Positions 7,550 to 12,807 of a stretch of DNA of 12,807 nt are shown piece by piece (the first letter of the stretch is position 1; every line of letters starts with the position of its first letter). The notes below the pieces were generated by a model. That model did no database searches. It was not told where the DNA came from and saw only the letters and a program-made list of their open reading frames with translations. This DNA comes from Candidatus Zixiibacteriota bacterium (lineage in GTDB: Bacteria; Zixibacteria; MSB-5A5; GN15; JAAZOE01), in assembly GCA_012797915.1 (NCBI GenBank), contig JAAZOE010000428.1, positions 1 through 12,807 of the forward strand, read 5' to 3'. The position numbers were made by a program, and so were the translations under genes.

Positions 7550-8572
7550 GTGGTCATGGGTGGGCCGCATGTCACCGCGTTGCCCAGGGAAGCGTCAGAA
7601 TACTGCGATGCCGTGGTTATCGGCGAAGGGGAGCCGGTTTGGATGGACCTGCTGGCGGATTTTGAGAACCAGGGGTTGCAGAAGATATACGACGCCCGGC
7701 CGTGTGAATACGATTTGGCCGATGCTCCGATTCCGGCATTCGGCCTGCTCGACATCGACGTCTACAACCGGTTGACGGTCCAGACCAGCCGGGGGTGCCC
7801 GCACAAATGCGAATTTTGCGCCGGTTCGGTTCTGTTGACGGATAAATACAAACAGAAACCGGCGAAAAAAGTCCTGGCTGAGATCGATCGAATTCTGGAA
7901 ATATGGAAGCACCCTTTCATTGAATTTGCCGACGACGATTCCTTTGTCAATAAATCATACTGGAAGGACCTGTTGCAGGCGCTCGGGCCACGCAGGTTCC
8001 GCTGGTTCGCGGAAACCGACCTATCGGTCAGCGAGGACGATGAGCTGCTGGAACTGATGCGCCACAGCGGATGCGCCCAGGTGTTGCTCGGACTCGAAAG
8101 CCCGATCGAGACCGGGCTGTCGGGATTGGAGACTCGCAATGACTGGAAGCATAAAAGGTTTCCCTATTATAAGGACGCCATCGGGGCCATCCAATCGCAC
8201 GGTATCGCGGTGAACGGCTGTTTCGTCATCGGATTGGACGGGCACACGCCGGAGATTTTTGATCAGGTGTTCGACTTCGTCAAGGCGGCCGAGTTGTACG
8301 ACGTTCAGGTGACGATTCAGACGCCGTTTCCCGGAACTCCCCTCTATGACCGACTGCAACGGGAGGGACGTCTCCTTGGGCCAGCCGAGTGGGGCCGATG
8401 CACGTTGTTCGATGTCAATTACCGACCGACCGGCATGACCGCGAAGGAGCTGGCCGACGGGTTCCGCAACCTTGTGGTCAGATTGTACGGCGAGGAATTC
8501 ACCTCGTGGAGGCGGAACACCTTCAAGAAACACCTCCGCAAACACGGCCATGAAGGAGGAATACCAACATGA
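7550..8572 (+). CDS. Radical SAM protein, main part downstream of the in-frame TAG
   Basis: The frame resumes straight after TAG 7532-7534; the first possible starts are GTG 7550 and ATG 7556, neither with a good ribosome site. It completes the B12-type domain ('VVMGGPHVTALPREASEYCDAVVIGEGEP') and then carries the radical SAM core with the 4Fe-4S motif C-PHK-C-EF-C at Cys185, Cys189 and Cys192 counted from ATG 7244. Further core features are 'IEFADDDSFVNKSYWKDLLQAL', 'QVLLGLESP' and 'NGCFVIGLDG'. The C-terminal part, 'TPFPGTPLYDRLQREGRLL...RCTLFDVNYRPTGMTAKELADGFRNLVVRLY', resembles the DUF4070-type tail of B12 radical SAM proteins. The whole gene, 7244-8572, would encode about 442 residues. 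Such enzymes use S-adenosylmethionine, and often cobalamin, for difficult methylations or rearrangements; the substrate here is unknown. Its TGA overlaps the next ATG. Confidence 0.85.
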   Translation: MVMGGPHVTALPREASEYCDAVVIGEGEPVWMDLLADFENQGLQKIYDARPCEYDLADAPIPAFGLLDIDVYNRLTVQTSRGCPHKCEFCAGSVLLTDKYKQKPAKKVLAEIDRILEIWKHPFIEFADDDSFVNKSYWKDLLQALGPRRFRWFAETDLSVSEDDELLELMRHSGCAQVLLGLESPIETGLSGLETRNDWKHKRFPYYKDAIGAIQSHGIAVNGCFVIGLDGHTPEIFDQVFDFVKAAELYDVQVTIQTPFPGTPLYDRLQREGRLLGPAEWGRCTLFDVNYRPTGMTAKELADGFRNLVVRLYGEEFTSWRRNTFKKHLRKHGHEGGIPT

Positions 8573-8976
8573 AAAGTAAGCCGGTGATTACCCCGCTGTT
8601 CATCGTGGCCGCGCTGTACGACGGGATTCTGGGGGTGGTGTTTATTCTGGCTGGCAGTTCCGTATTCGCCTGGTATAATGTCACGCCGCCCAACCATTTT
8701 GGGTATGTTCAGTTTCCCGGGGCATTGTTGATTGTGTTTGCCCTGATGTTTTTGGCGGTGGCCCGCAAACCCGAGGCAAACCGGAACCTGATTCCCTATG
8801 GGATCATGTTGAAGATATCGTACTGTGGGGTGGTATTCTATCACTGGTTCCGAACGGGAATTCCCAACATGTGGAAGCCATTCGCCATTTTCGATCTGGT
8901 GTTTTTGGTCCTGTTCATCTGGGCGTACTCCGCCTTGTCGAAACCTTCGGCGGTGGAATCGAGCAAGGTCGAATAA
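8569..8976 (+). CDS. Second small four-helix membrane protein of unknown function
   Basis: A 135-residue protein. Predicted membrane helices lie at about 8-30, 46-65, 75-94 and 104-123, with a charged tail rich in Ser, Glu and Lys. Distinct motifs are 'AALYDGILG' in helix 1, 'VTPPNHFGYVQFPG' before helix 2, 'NLIPYGIMLKISYCGVVFYHWF' through helix 3 and 'MWKPFAIFDLVF' in helix 4. The polar, aromatic and His residues inside membrane stretches (Asp18, Tyr85, His92, Asp109) suggest a functional site rather than an anchor. The start is firm: AAGGAGG nine bases upstream, and the ATG overlaps the radical SAM stop (ATGA). It differs in sequence from the 6870-7247 protein, so the pair is not an obvious duplication. 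I do not recognise the family. Confidence 0.85.
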   Translation: MKSKPVITPLFIVAALYDGILGVVFILAGSSVFAWYNVTPPNHFGYVQFPGALLIVFALMFLAVARKPEANRNLIPYGIMLKISYCGVVFYHWFRTGIPNMWKPFAIFDLVFLVLFIWAYSALSKPSAVESSKVE

Positions 8977-9122
8977 CCGACCGTTAGAGAGGGAATGCCA
9001 ATCTTGGAGGGGAAGGGCAGGTCACAATTCCGACTTCGTCGGAATCAAGACCTGCCGCAACTGTTTCAATCCCGCCGCCCGCCCGCCATCGACCGGGAAT
9101 AAATGGAACGGTTTTTCGATGC
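8977..9122. other. Convergent intergenic region
   Basis: 146 nt separate the stop of the second membrane gene (plus) from the stop of the cysteine-rich gene (minus). The only strong element is the hairpin at 9016-9056. A weak ACCG...CGGTTTTT arrangement near 9092-9116 could aid plus-strand termination but has a stem of only 4 bp. No gene was found. Confidence 0.6.
9016..9056. repeat. Long near-perfect hairpin between convergent genes
   Basis: Outer arms GGCAGGTC (9016-9023) and GACCTGCC (9049-9056) and inner arms ATTCCGAC (9027-9034) and GTCGGAAT (9038-9045) are perfect complements, separated by symmetric ACA/CAA internal loops and capped by TTC. This gives 16 paired bases in 41 nt. There is no T-run on either side, so it is not a classical intrinsic terminator. 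Position between convergent genes and perfect pairing suggest a REP-like dispersed element or a bidirectional RNA 3'-end stabiliser. Confidence 0.7.
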
Positions 9123-9770
9123 CTAATCGTCCGGTCCCCGGTGCGCGGTCGCTTCTTCATCAATCCAATCTTCCTCTTCCCAACTCATGCCGTGGCGACC
9201 GGGAACCTTACGGGTCGCACCCGCTCGATAGCACGGGCAACCTTTCGGCCCGTAGCAGAATGTCTCGAACCGGTACTTTTTTCTGGACGGATTCCATTGA
9301 TCGATGATCATCTCGACCGACATTCTGCATCCCCAGATACAGGTCAGGCATTTGGATTCATATGTTCGGGGGTCAAGGCGGCGATGTCCCCGGCTGCGAT
9401 ACGTCTCAAGGTCGGGCGGTATGCCAAGAAACGGCGGTGACGAAGAAGGCTTGGTATCGACGTTCTTTCGAATATCGATTCCGCTCGTTTTGTAGAATCC
9501 GGCCGTTTCAAGTCGATGATCTTCAACGGGGAGGGAACAACCTCCAAGTTCCATACCTGATTGGAAACGGTGCTTTTCGTGCGCGCCCTTTCCGACGGCG
9601 ATCAGGAATTGCCCGGTCTCTTTACCGCACACGCCGTCGATACGAAGGACGTATCCGAGATAGCCGTGATACCGTTCGTCAAACGAGCGGGTCAGACGGA
9701 TGCGCGGTTGCAAGCCAACGATGCGCCCGGACCAATTGACTTTTCCTGAATTCGGCGGTAGCGGCTTCAT
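9123..9770 (-). CDS. Conserved-looking cysteine-rich protein of unknown function
   Basis: A 215-residue soluble protein; no signal peptide or membrane segment. The N-terminal half (about 9-100) is mainly strand-like: 'GKVNWSGRIVGLQPRIRLTRSFDERYHGYLGYVLRIDG', then 'FLIAVGKGAHEKHRF' and 'LETAGFYKTSGI', which could be a small beta-barrel. A Pro/Ser-rich linker (about 105-119) leads to a cysteine-rich half with C-x2-C-x3-C at 141, 144 and 148 and Cys172, Cys178 and Cys180 within 'FCYGPKGCPCYR', suited to zinc or an iron-sulfur cluster. The end is acidic ('MSWEEEDWIDEEATAHR'). Start ATG 9770 has TGGAG seven bases upstream. It is transcribed alone, convergent to the radical SAM operon. The compositional order and the balanced Cys pattern argue for a real gene over the overlapping plus-strand frames. 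The function is unknown. Confidence 0.8.
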   Translation of the reverse strand: MKPLPPNSGKVNWSGRIVGLQPRIRLTRSFDERYHGYLGYVLRIDGVCGKETGQFLIAVGKGAHEKHRFQSGMELGGCSLPVEDHRLETAGFYKTSGIDIRKNVDTKPSSSPPFLGIPPDLETYRSRGHRRLDPRTYESKCLTCIWGCRMSVEMIIDQWNPSRKKYRFETFCYGPKGCPCYRAGATRKVPGRHGMSWEEEDWIDEEATAHRGPDD

Positions 9771-9781
9771 GACAACACTCC

Positions 9782-9796
9782 AGGCAAGAGTTGCCT
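9782..9796. promoter_or_regulatory. Small hairpin just upstream of the ribosome site of the cysteine-rich gene
   Basis: AGGCAA (9782-9787) and TTGCCT (9791-9796) form a 6-bp stem with a 3-base loop. In the minus-strand transcript it ends directly beside the TGGAG ribosome site of the gene at 9770, so it could affect translation start. Confidence 0.35.
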
Positions 9797-9827
9797 TTCG
9801 CTTTGGTTTTTAACGTCCAACCTCAGG

Positions 9828-9844
9828 TAATATGGCGCATATTA
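9828..9844. promoter_or_regulatory. Operator-like palindrome upstream of the cysteine-rich gene
   Basis: TAATATG (9828-9834), GCG, CATATTA (9838-9844) is a perfect 7-3-7 inverted repeat 58 bases upstream of the ATG at 9770. On the minus strand, GATAAT (9846-9841) overlaps its edge and is the best -10 candidate nearby, although no good -35 at standard spacing is seen. A repressor site over the promoter is plausible. Confidence 0.35.
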
Positions 9845-9928
9845 TCAAAAGAAGCAATACATCAACCGGTAAAGAAATACTTATCCGGCTCGGCGGCGGC
9901 GGCATCCCTTTTGGAGTGATAGAGACAG

Positions 9929-9969
9929 AAAACCCGGCGAGGAGAGCACATGCCCCGCCGGGTTTGTGT
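9929..9969 (-). terminator. Rho-independent terminator, minus strand
   Basis: AAACCCGGCG (9930-9939) and CGCCGGGTTT (9956-9965) form a perfect 10-bp GC-rich stem with a 16-base loop. On the minus strand the stem is followed by TTTT then CTGTCT, the better of the two orientations; on the plus strand only TTT follows. It probably ends transcription from the large secreted-protein gene, whose stop lies about 250 nt upstream, and isolates the cysteine-rich gene. Confidence 0.7.
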
Positions 9970-9970
9970 G

Positions 9971-9995
9971 CTCAATCAACGCGGCGTTGATTGAG
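9971..9995. repeat. Perfect 11-bp hairpin
   Basis: CTCAATCAACG (9971-9981), loop CGG, CGTTGATTGAG (9985-9995). It sits six bases beyond the terminator stem. It lacks a T-run on both strands. It could act with the terminator as a double 3'-end structure or be a palindromic repeat unit. Confidence 0.6.
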
Positions 9996-10212
9996 GCGGC
10001 CCTCCCGTCCCGATGCACCCCTTGCTTGGCGGTCTATGATCGGGTACAGGAGGCCGGCGGAGAGGCCGGAAGCCTCTCGACCTGTGTGTGACCCCTGTCT
10101 GCGATACGTTGTCTCAAAGAGCCTTCCGGCGGCTGTCGGTCGCCGGGATGACGAAGGGCGGAGCAAGCGAGGGAACCGCCTCCTCTTCCCCCGCCCGCGC
10201 CCGACCCTCCGG
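9996..10212. other. Hairpin-rich intergenic stretch after the large secreted-protein gene
   Basis: No credible gene. Two further inverted repeats are visible: a nested structure at 10046-10085 (outer ACAGG/CCTGT, inner GAGAGGC at 10060-10066 against GCCTCTC at 10072-10078) and CCGGCG (10126-10131) against CGCCGG (10141-10146). On the minus strand these lie in the 3' untranslated region of the gene ending at 10213. Open frames across this stretch are GC-driven shadows. Confidence 0.5.
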
Positions 10213-12648
10213 TCACTTCAGCAGAACCATCTTTCGAGTCTCGGAGAATTCGCCGGCTGTGATTCGATAGAAATAGATCCCGCTGGAGACGGTTTGGCCG
10301 GCTTCATCCTTGCCGTCCCAAATGGCCGAGTGATATCCGGCCTCGAGATGCCCGTTTACCAGCGTGCTAATCCGCTGGCCGGTGATGTTGTAGACCTCCA
10401 ACGTCACCTTTGCCGCTTTCGGGAGGGTGAAACTGATCTCCGTGGCCGGGTTGAACGGGTTCGGCCGGTTCTGATGCAGGGCGAACCGCGACGGGAGTGC
10501 CTCGGCCTTGGCGGCTTCGCCGATGGCAATCTCGAATGTCCGGCCATTGATGTCCGCGCCAAGGGCCGACGTGACCGTCGCCTCCCCGGCGATGGTCAGG
10601 ACAGATGTTTCGCCGGCCGGAATCCGGCCGACGCCGTTAATATCCATGATGCCGATGGTGGCGGTGCCGTTGTTCCACTGATGATAGAGCTGGGTTTGGC
10701 CGATATTGTTGGCCACCGCCGCACCGTTGTCTCCCCTAACCTCGATTTGGAGGCCGTAAATATCGACCGGCGATTGGATAATTAGCTCAGTTGTATTGCC
10801 ATCATAGATGGTTGAGACCGAGACCGACGCCGACTTGTATACCACATCGCGGGCGTCATTTCCCTGGCAGCAGGTGGCGGGACCGGTCACGCAGCCGCAG
10901 ATCGGCGGCGGGCCGCCGCGAAAGATCCAATTCACGAGGTATACGGCGTCGCCGATGTTGATATTGCAGTCGCCATTGGGGTCACCCGCGTTAAGAGGAA
11001 CCGGCGCAAGCCCAGCGCGGAAGACGTAGTTGATGATGTACACACAGTCGCCGATATTGACGACGCCGTCGCCATTGGCATCCCCGGCCATATATCCATA
11101 GAAGACGGACGTGTCGAACAAGACTTCGGGAACGTAGGTATGCGATTCACAGTCTGCAAACGCCAGGGCGCTTTGCGGGGCGGTGGTGAAGGTGTCGATC
11201 ACCAGCAGCAACGAATCCGTGATACCGACGGGAATGGTCGGATGGAAATAGAGGGTGGCGATCAGCTGGCTATCGCCCGGAGGGATGGCCTGGGCCAAAA
11301 TCCGCACCCCGCCGAATTTTACCGAGTCGCCGATATTGTCGATAACGGCAGCCCATGTCTCCCACATTTCAGTTGCCGCCTCGACGCGGCTGACGGAATC
11401 CAAATTCCATGTTTCCGTCCATGTTAGCGGCACGGTGATACCGCAGATGGAGTCAGTGGATTGGGCGTAGACCCTCACCGCGATTCCGGCAGGAGCATTG
11501 GCGGGGTTGCAGGTGGTTACACGAGGGATGATCAATTTCGACTCGTACCCGGCTTGTGATTGATTAATGAAGACTACCACCGAAGCTGCGCCAATATCGG
11601 TTGCCGCTAGCTCATTATCCCCGTCATTGTCCAAATCAGCCGCGAAAACCGACCTTGGCCTTGCCAAACCTGAGTAACTGATTGGTGCCCTGTAGGTACC
11701 GTCACCTTGATTTCGTAGGATCGAGATATAATTGGCGCCGAAATTGGCTACCGCGAGGTCAATTAGATTGTCACCGTTAAAATCGGCCGCAAAGACGTCT
11801 TGCGGATCATTGAATCCGGTATCATAGTATGTTGTGTCAATAAACATGCCTGCGCCATCATTAAACAGAATGCCAATTCTATTGCCGTAAGTATTTGTAA
11901 ACACTAAGTCACAATCCCCATCTTTGTCGACATCCTGGGCGCATACAGTATTAGTCCGGCCGACTTGCACCTCCTGGCTTTCCCCAAAATGGCCAATACT
12001 ATCATTCAATAAGACGGTAATTGTTCCCGAAAGGTCATTGGCCACCGCCAGGTCACTAAATCCGTCGGTATCAAAATCTCCGGTGGCGATGCATACTGGC
12101 CTTGATCCGGTTGCATATTGCGAATCAAATGCGAATATTCCACTTCCGTCATTCCTATAAAAACTGACACTGTCGGCATAGTAGAGGGCTACCGCAAGGT
12201 CGACAACATTATCATCATTGAAGTCGGCAAAGGAGATCCAGATTGAATTCCCAGTGTTATATTGCGCACTCTTGGTAAAATTGCCTGATCCGTCATTGGT
12301 TAATATGGCAACATAATTGCCAGCCGCGCACGCGACGGCCAAATCCAAGTCCCCATCACTGTCGATGTCTGCCGCTGTCACTTTATGAGACCCGGGCCCA
12401 CAATAGAAGTACAGGGCCGGCATGAACGTTCCGTCCCCATAATTTTTGAGTAAGATGACACTATCACCACACGCCGTGACAATATCTGGGTAGGCATCTT
12501 CAGTGAAATTCCCGATATACATCCCGTGAGGGTAATTGCCTACGGCATAGCTGACTGCATTCGTAAATGGGATGGAATCCGCCTGGGCCCAGGCTGAAGT
12601 CGCCCCCAACATTAACATTACTCCTGCCATTAGAACTCGCATGTTCAT
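10213..12648 (-). CDS. Secreted FG-GAP propeller protein with dockerin and C-terminal sorting-type domain
   Basis: An 811-residue exported protein. A signal peptide (1-21, cleavage after AWA) is followed by seven FG-GAP/VCBS blades at 48-50-residue spacing, each with an Asp-rich calcium-type loop, for example DIDSDGDLD (94-102), DFDTDGFSD (191-199), DVDKDGDCD (239-247) and DLDNDGDNE (338-346). Seven is the number expected for a closed propeller. A beta-rich, cohesin-like region (about 370-510) precedes a type I dockerin at 522-579 with two loops, D523-N525-D527...D534 and D556-N558-D560...D567. A second beta region leads to a C-terminal FlgD-Ig/type-A-sorting-like domain (722-811: 'NRPNPFNPATEISF', 'VYNITGQRI', 'GIYFYRI', ending VLLK). 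GGGAGG lies four bases before ATG 12648; the in-frame ATG at 12642 has spacing of ten and is an alternative. Likely extracellular or cell-surface; ligand unknown. Confidence 0.93.
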   Translation of the reverse strand: MNMRVLMAGVMLMLGATSAWAQADSIPFTNAVSYAVGNYPHGMYIGNFTEDAYPDIVTACGDSVILLKNYGDGTFMPALYFYCGPGSHKVTAADIDSDGDLDLAVACAAGNYVAILTNDGSGNFTKSAQYNTGNSIWISFADFNDDNVVDLAVALYYADSVSFYRNDGSGIFAFDSQYATGSRPVCIATGDFDTDGFSDLAVANDLSGTITVLLNDSIGHFGESQEVQVGRTNTVCAQDVDKDGDCDLVFTNTYGNRIGILFNDGAGMFIDTTYYDTGFNDPQDVFAADFNGDNLIDLAVANFGANYISILRNQGDGTYRAPISYSGLARPRSVFAADLDNDGDNELAATDIGAASVVVFINQSQAGYESKLIIPRVTTCNPANAPAGIAVRVYAQSTDSICGITVPLTWTETWNLDSVSRVEAATEMWETWAAVIDNIGDSVKFGGVRILAQAIPPGDSQLIATLYFHPTIPVGITDSLLLVIDTFTTAPQSALAFADCESHTYVPEVLFDTSVFYGYMAGDANGDGVVNIGDCVYIINYVFRAGLAPVPLNAGDPNGDCNINIGDAVYLVNWIFRGGPPPICGCVTGPATCCQGNDARDVVYKSASVSVSTIYDGNTTELIIQSPVDIYGLQIEVRGDNGAAVANNIGQTQLYHQWNNGTATIGIMDINGVGRIPAGETSVLTIAGEATVTSALGADINGRTFEIAIGEAAKAEALPSRFALHQNRPNPFNPATEISFTLPKAAKVTLEVYNITGQRISTLVNGHLEAGYHSAIWDGKDEAGQTVSSGIYFYRITAGEFSETRKMVLLK

Positions 12649-12807
12649 GGTACCTCCCGGATAGATATGATAGTTTTGGCCAGTTCAACGATCTGATAAC
12701 CCGACGCATGGGTCAGATTCACTTGTTTTCAATTGAATAGTAGGCGCCGCGCCGAGCGATTCCCGAAAAATGGCGATGATTATTTTAGAATTTGTGACTT
12801 CTCTTGC
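12649..12807 (-). other. Upstream region of the FG-GAP protein gene, to the window edge
   Basis: 159 nt of relatively AT-rich sequence with no credible gene. It holds the GGGAGG ribosome site just before the ATG and a short GGCGC-C-GCGCC palindrome near 12743-12753. Minus-strand TTGAAA and TTGAAC hexamers occur but none has a convincing -10 at proper spacing, so no promoter is called. Confidence 0.4.

Noticed and set aside
7244..8572. Split into two independent genes or a frameshift at the TAG
   Set aside because: Both halves share the same frame and the protein sequence is continuous across the codon; a substitution to a stop explains it without a frameshift.
9092..9116. Possible plus-strand terminator with CGGTTTTT
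   Set aside because: The stem is only 4 bp with a long loop; too weak to call.
9991..10785. 264-residue plus-strand frame
   Set aside because: Its main part is antisense to the C-terminal domains of the FG-GAP protein and the rest crosses the hairpin-rich intergenic DNA.
1..12807. CRISPR arrays, tRNA or rRNA genes, insertion sequences, prophage genes
   Set aside because: None was recognised: no spaced direct repeats, no cloverleaf, no transposase or integrase motifs.

Overview
The window reads as chromosomal DNA of an uncultured, fairly GC-rich bacterium with a Gram-negative-type envelope. The large secreted proteins (LVIVD repeats; a seven-bladed FG-GAP propeller joined to a dockerin and a C-terminal FlgD-Ig/type-A-sorting-like domain) are typical of FCB-related candidate phyla such as Zixibacteria. 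That placement is inferred from domain style only and was not tested by phylogeny.

Layout from left to right. (1) Positions 1-1964, minus strand: the N-terminal 654 codons of a secreted LVIVD-repeat protein whose 3' end lies outside the window. It has a near-consensus sigma70 promoter and a leader of about 170 nt. (2) Positions 2188-6721, minus strand: a complete five-gene LIV-type ABC importer in the order livJ-livH-livM-livG-livF, with gaps of 3 to 20 nt and one ATGA overlap. (3) Positions 6722-6869: a divergent control region with an 18-nt palindrome. (4) Positions 6870-8976, plus strand: a tight operon of a four-helix membrane protein, a B12-binding-type radical SAM protein, and a second small four-helix membrane protein, joined by ATGA overlaps. 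The radical SAM gene carries one in-frame TAG at its codon 97 with the reading frame otherwise continuous. (5) Positions 9123-9770, minus strand: a conserved-looking cysteine-rich protein of unknown function, convergent with the operon; a strong hairpin lies between them. (6) Positions 9771-10212: intergenic DNA rich in perfect hairpins, including a rho-independent terminator. (7) Positions 10213-12648, minus strand: the FG-GAP/dockerin/FlgD-Ig secreted protein, complete, followed by its upstream region to the window edge.

How the genes work together. The liv genes form one transporter: a lipoprotein-anchored binding protein, two permeases and two ATPases, importing branched-chain amino acids or related compounds. 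The two large secreted proteins are probably surface or extracellular beta-propellers. The membrane-rSAM-membrane trio is the least explained unit and the best candidate for an undescribed function. No tRNA, rRNA, CRISPR array, insertion sequence or phage gene was recognised.
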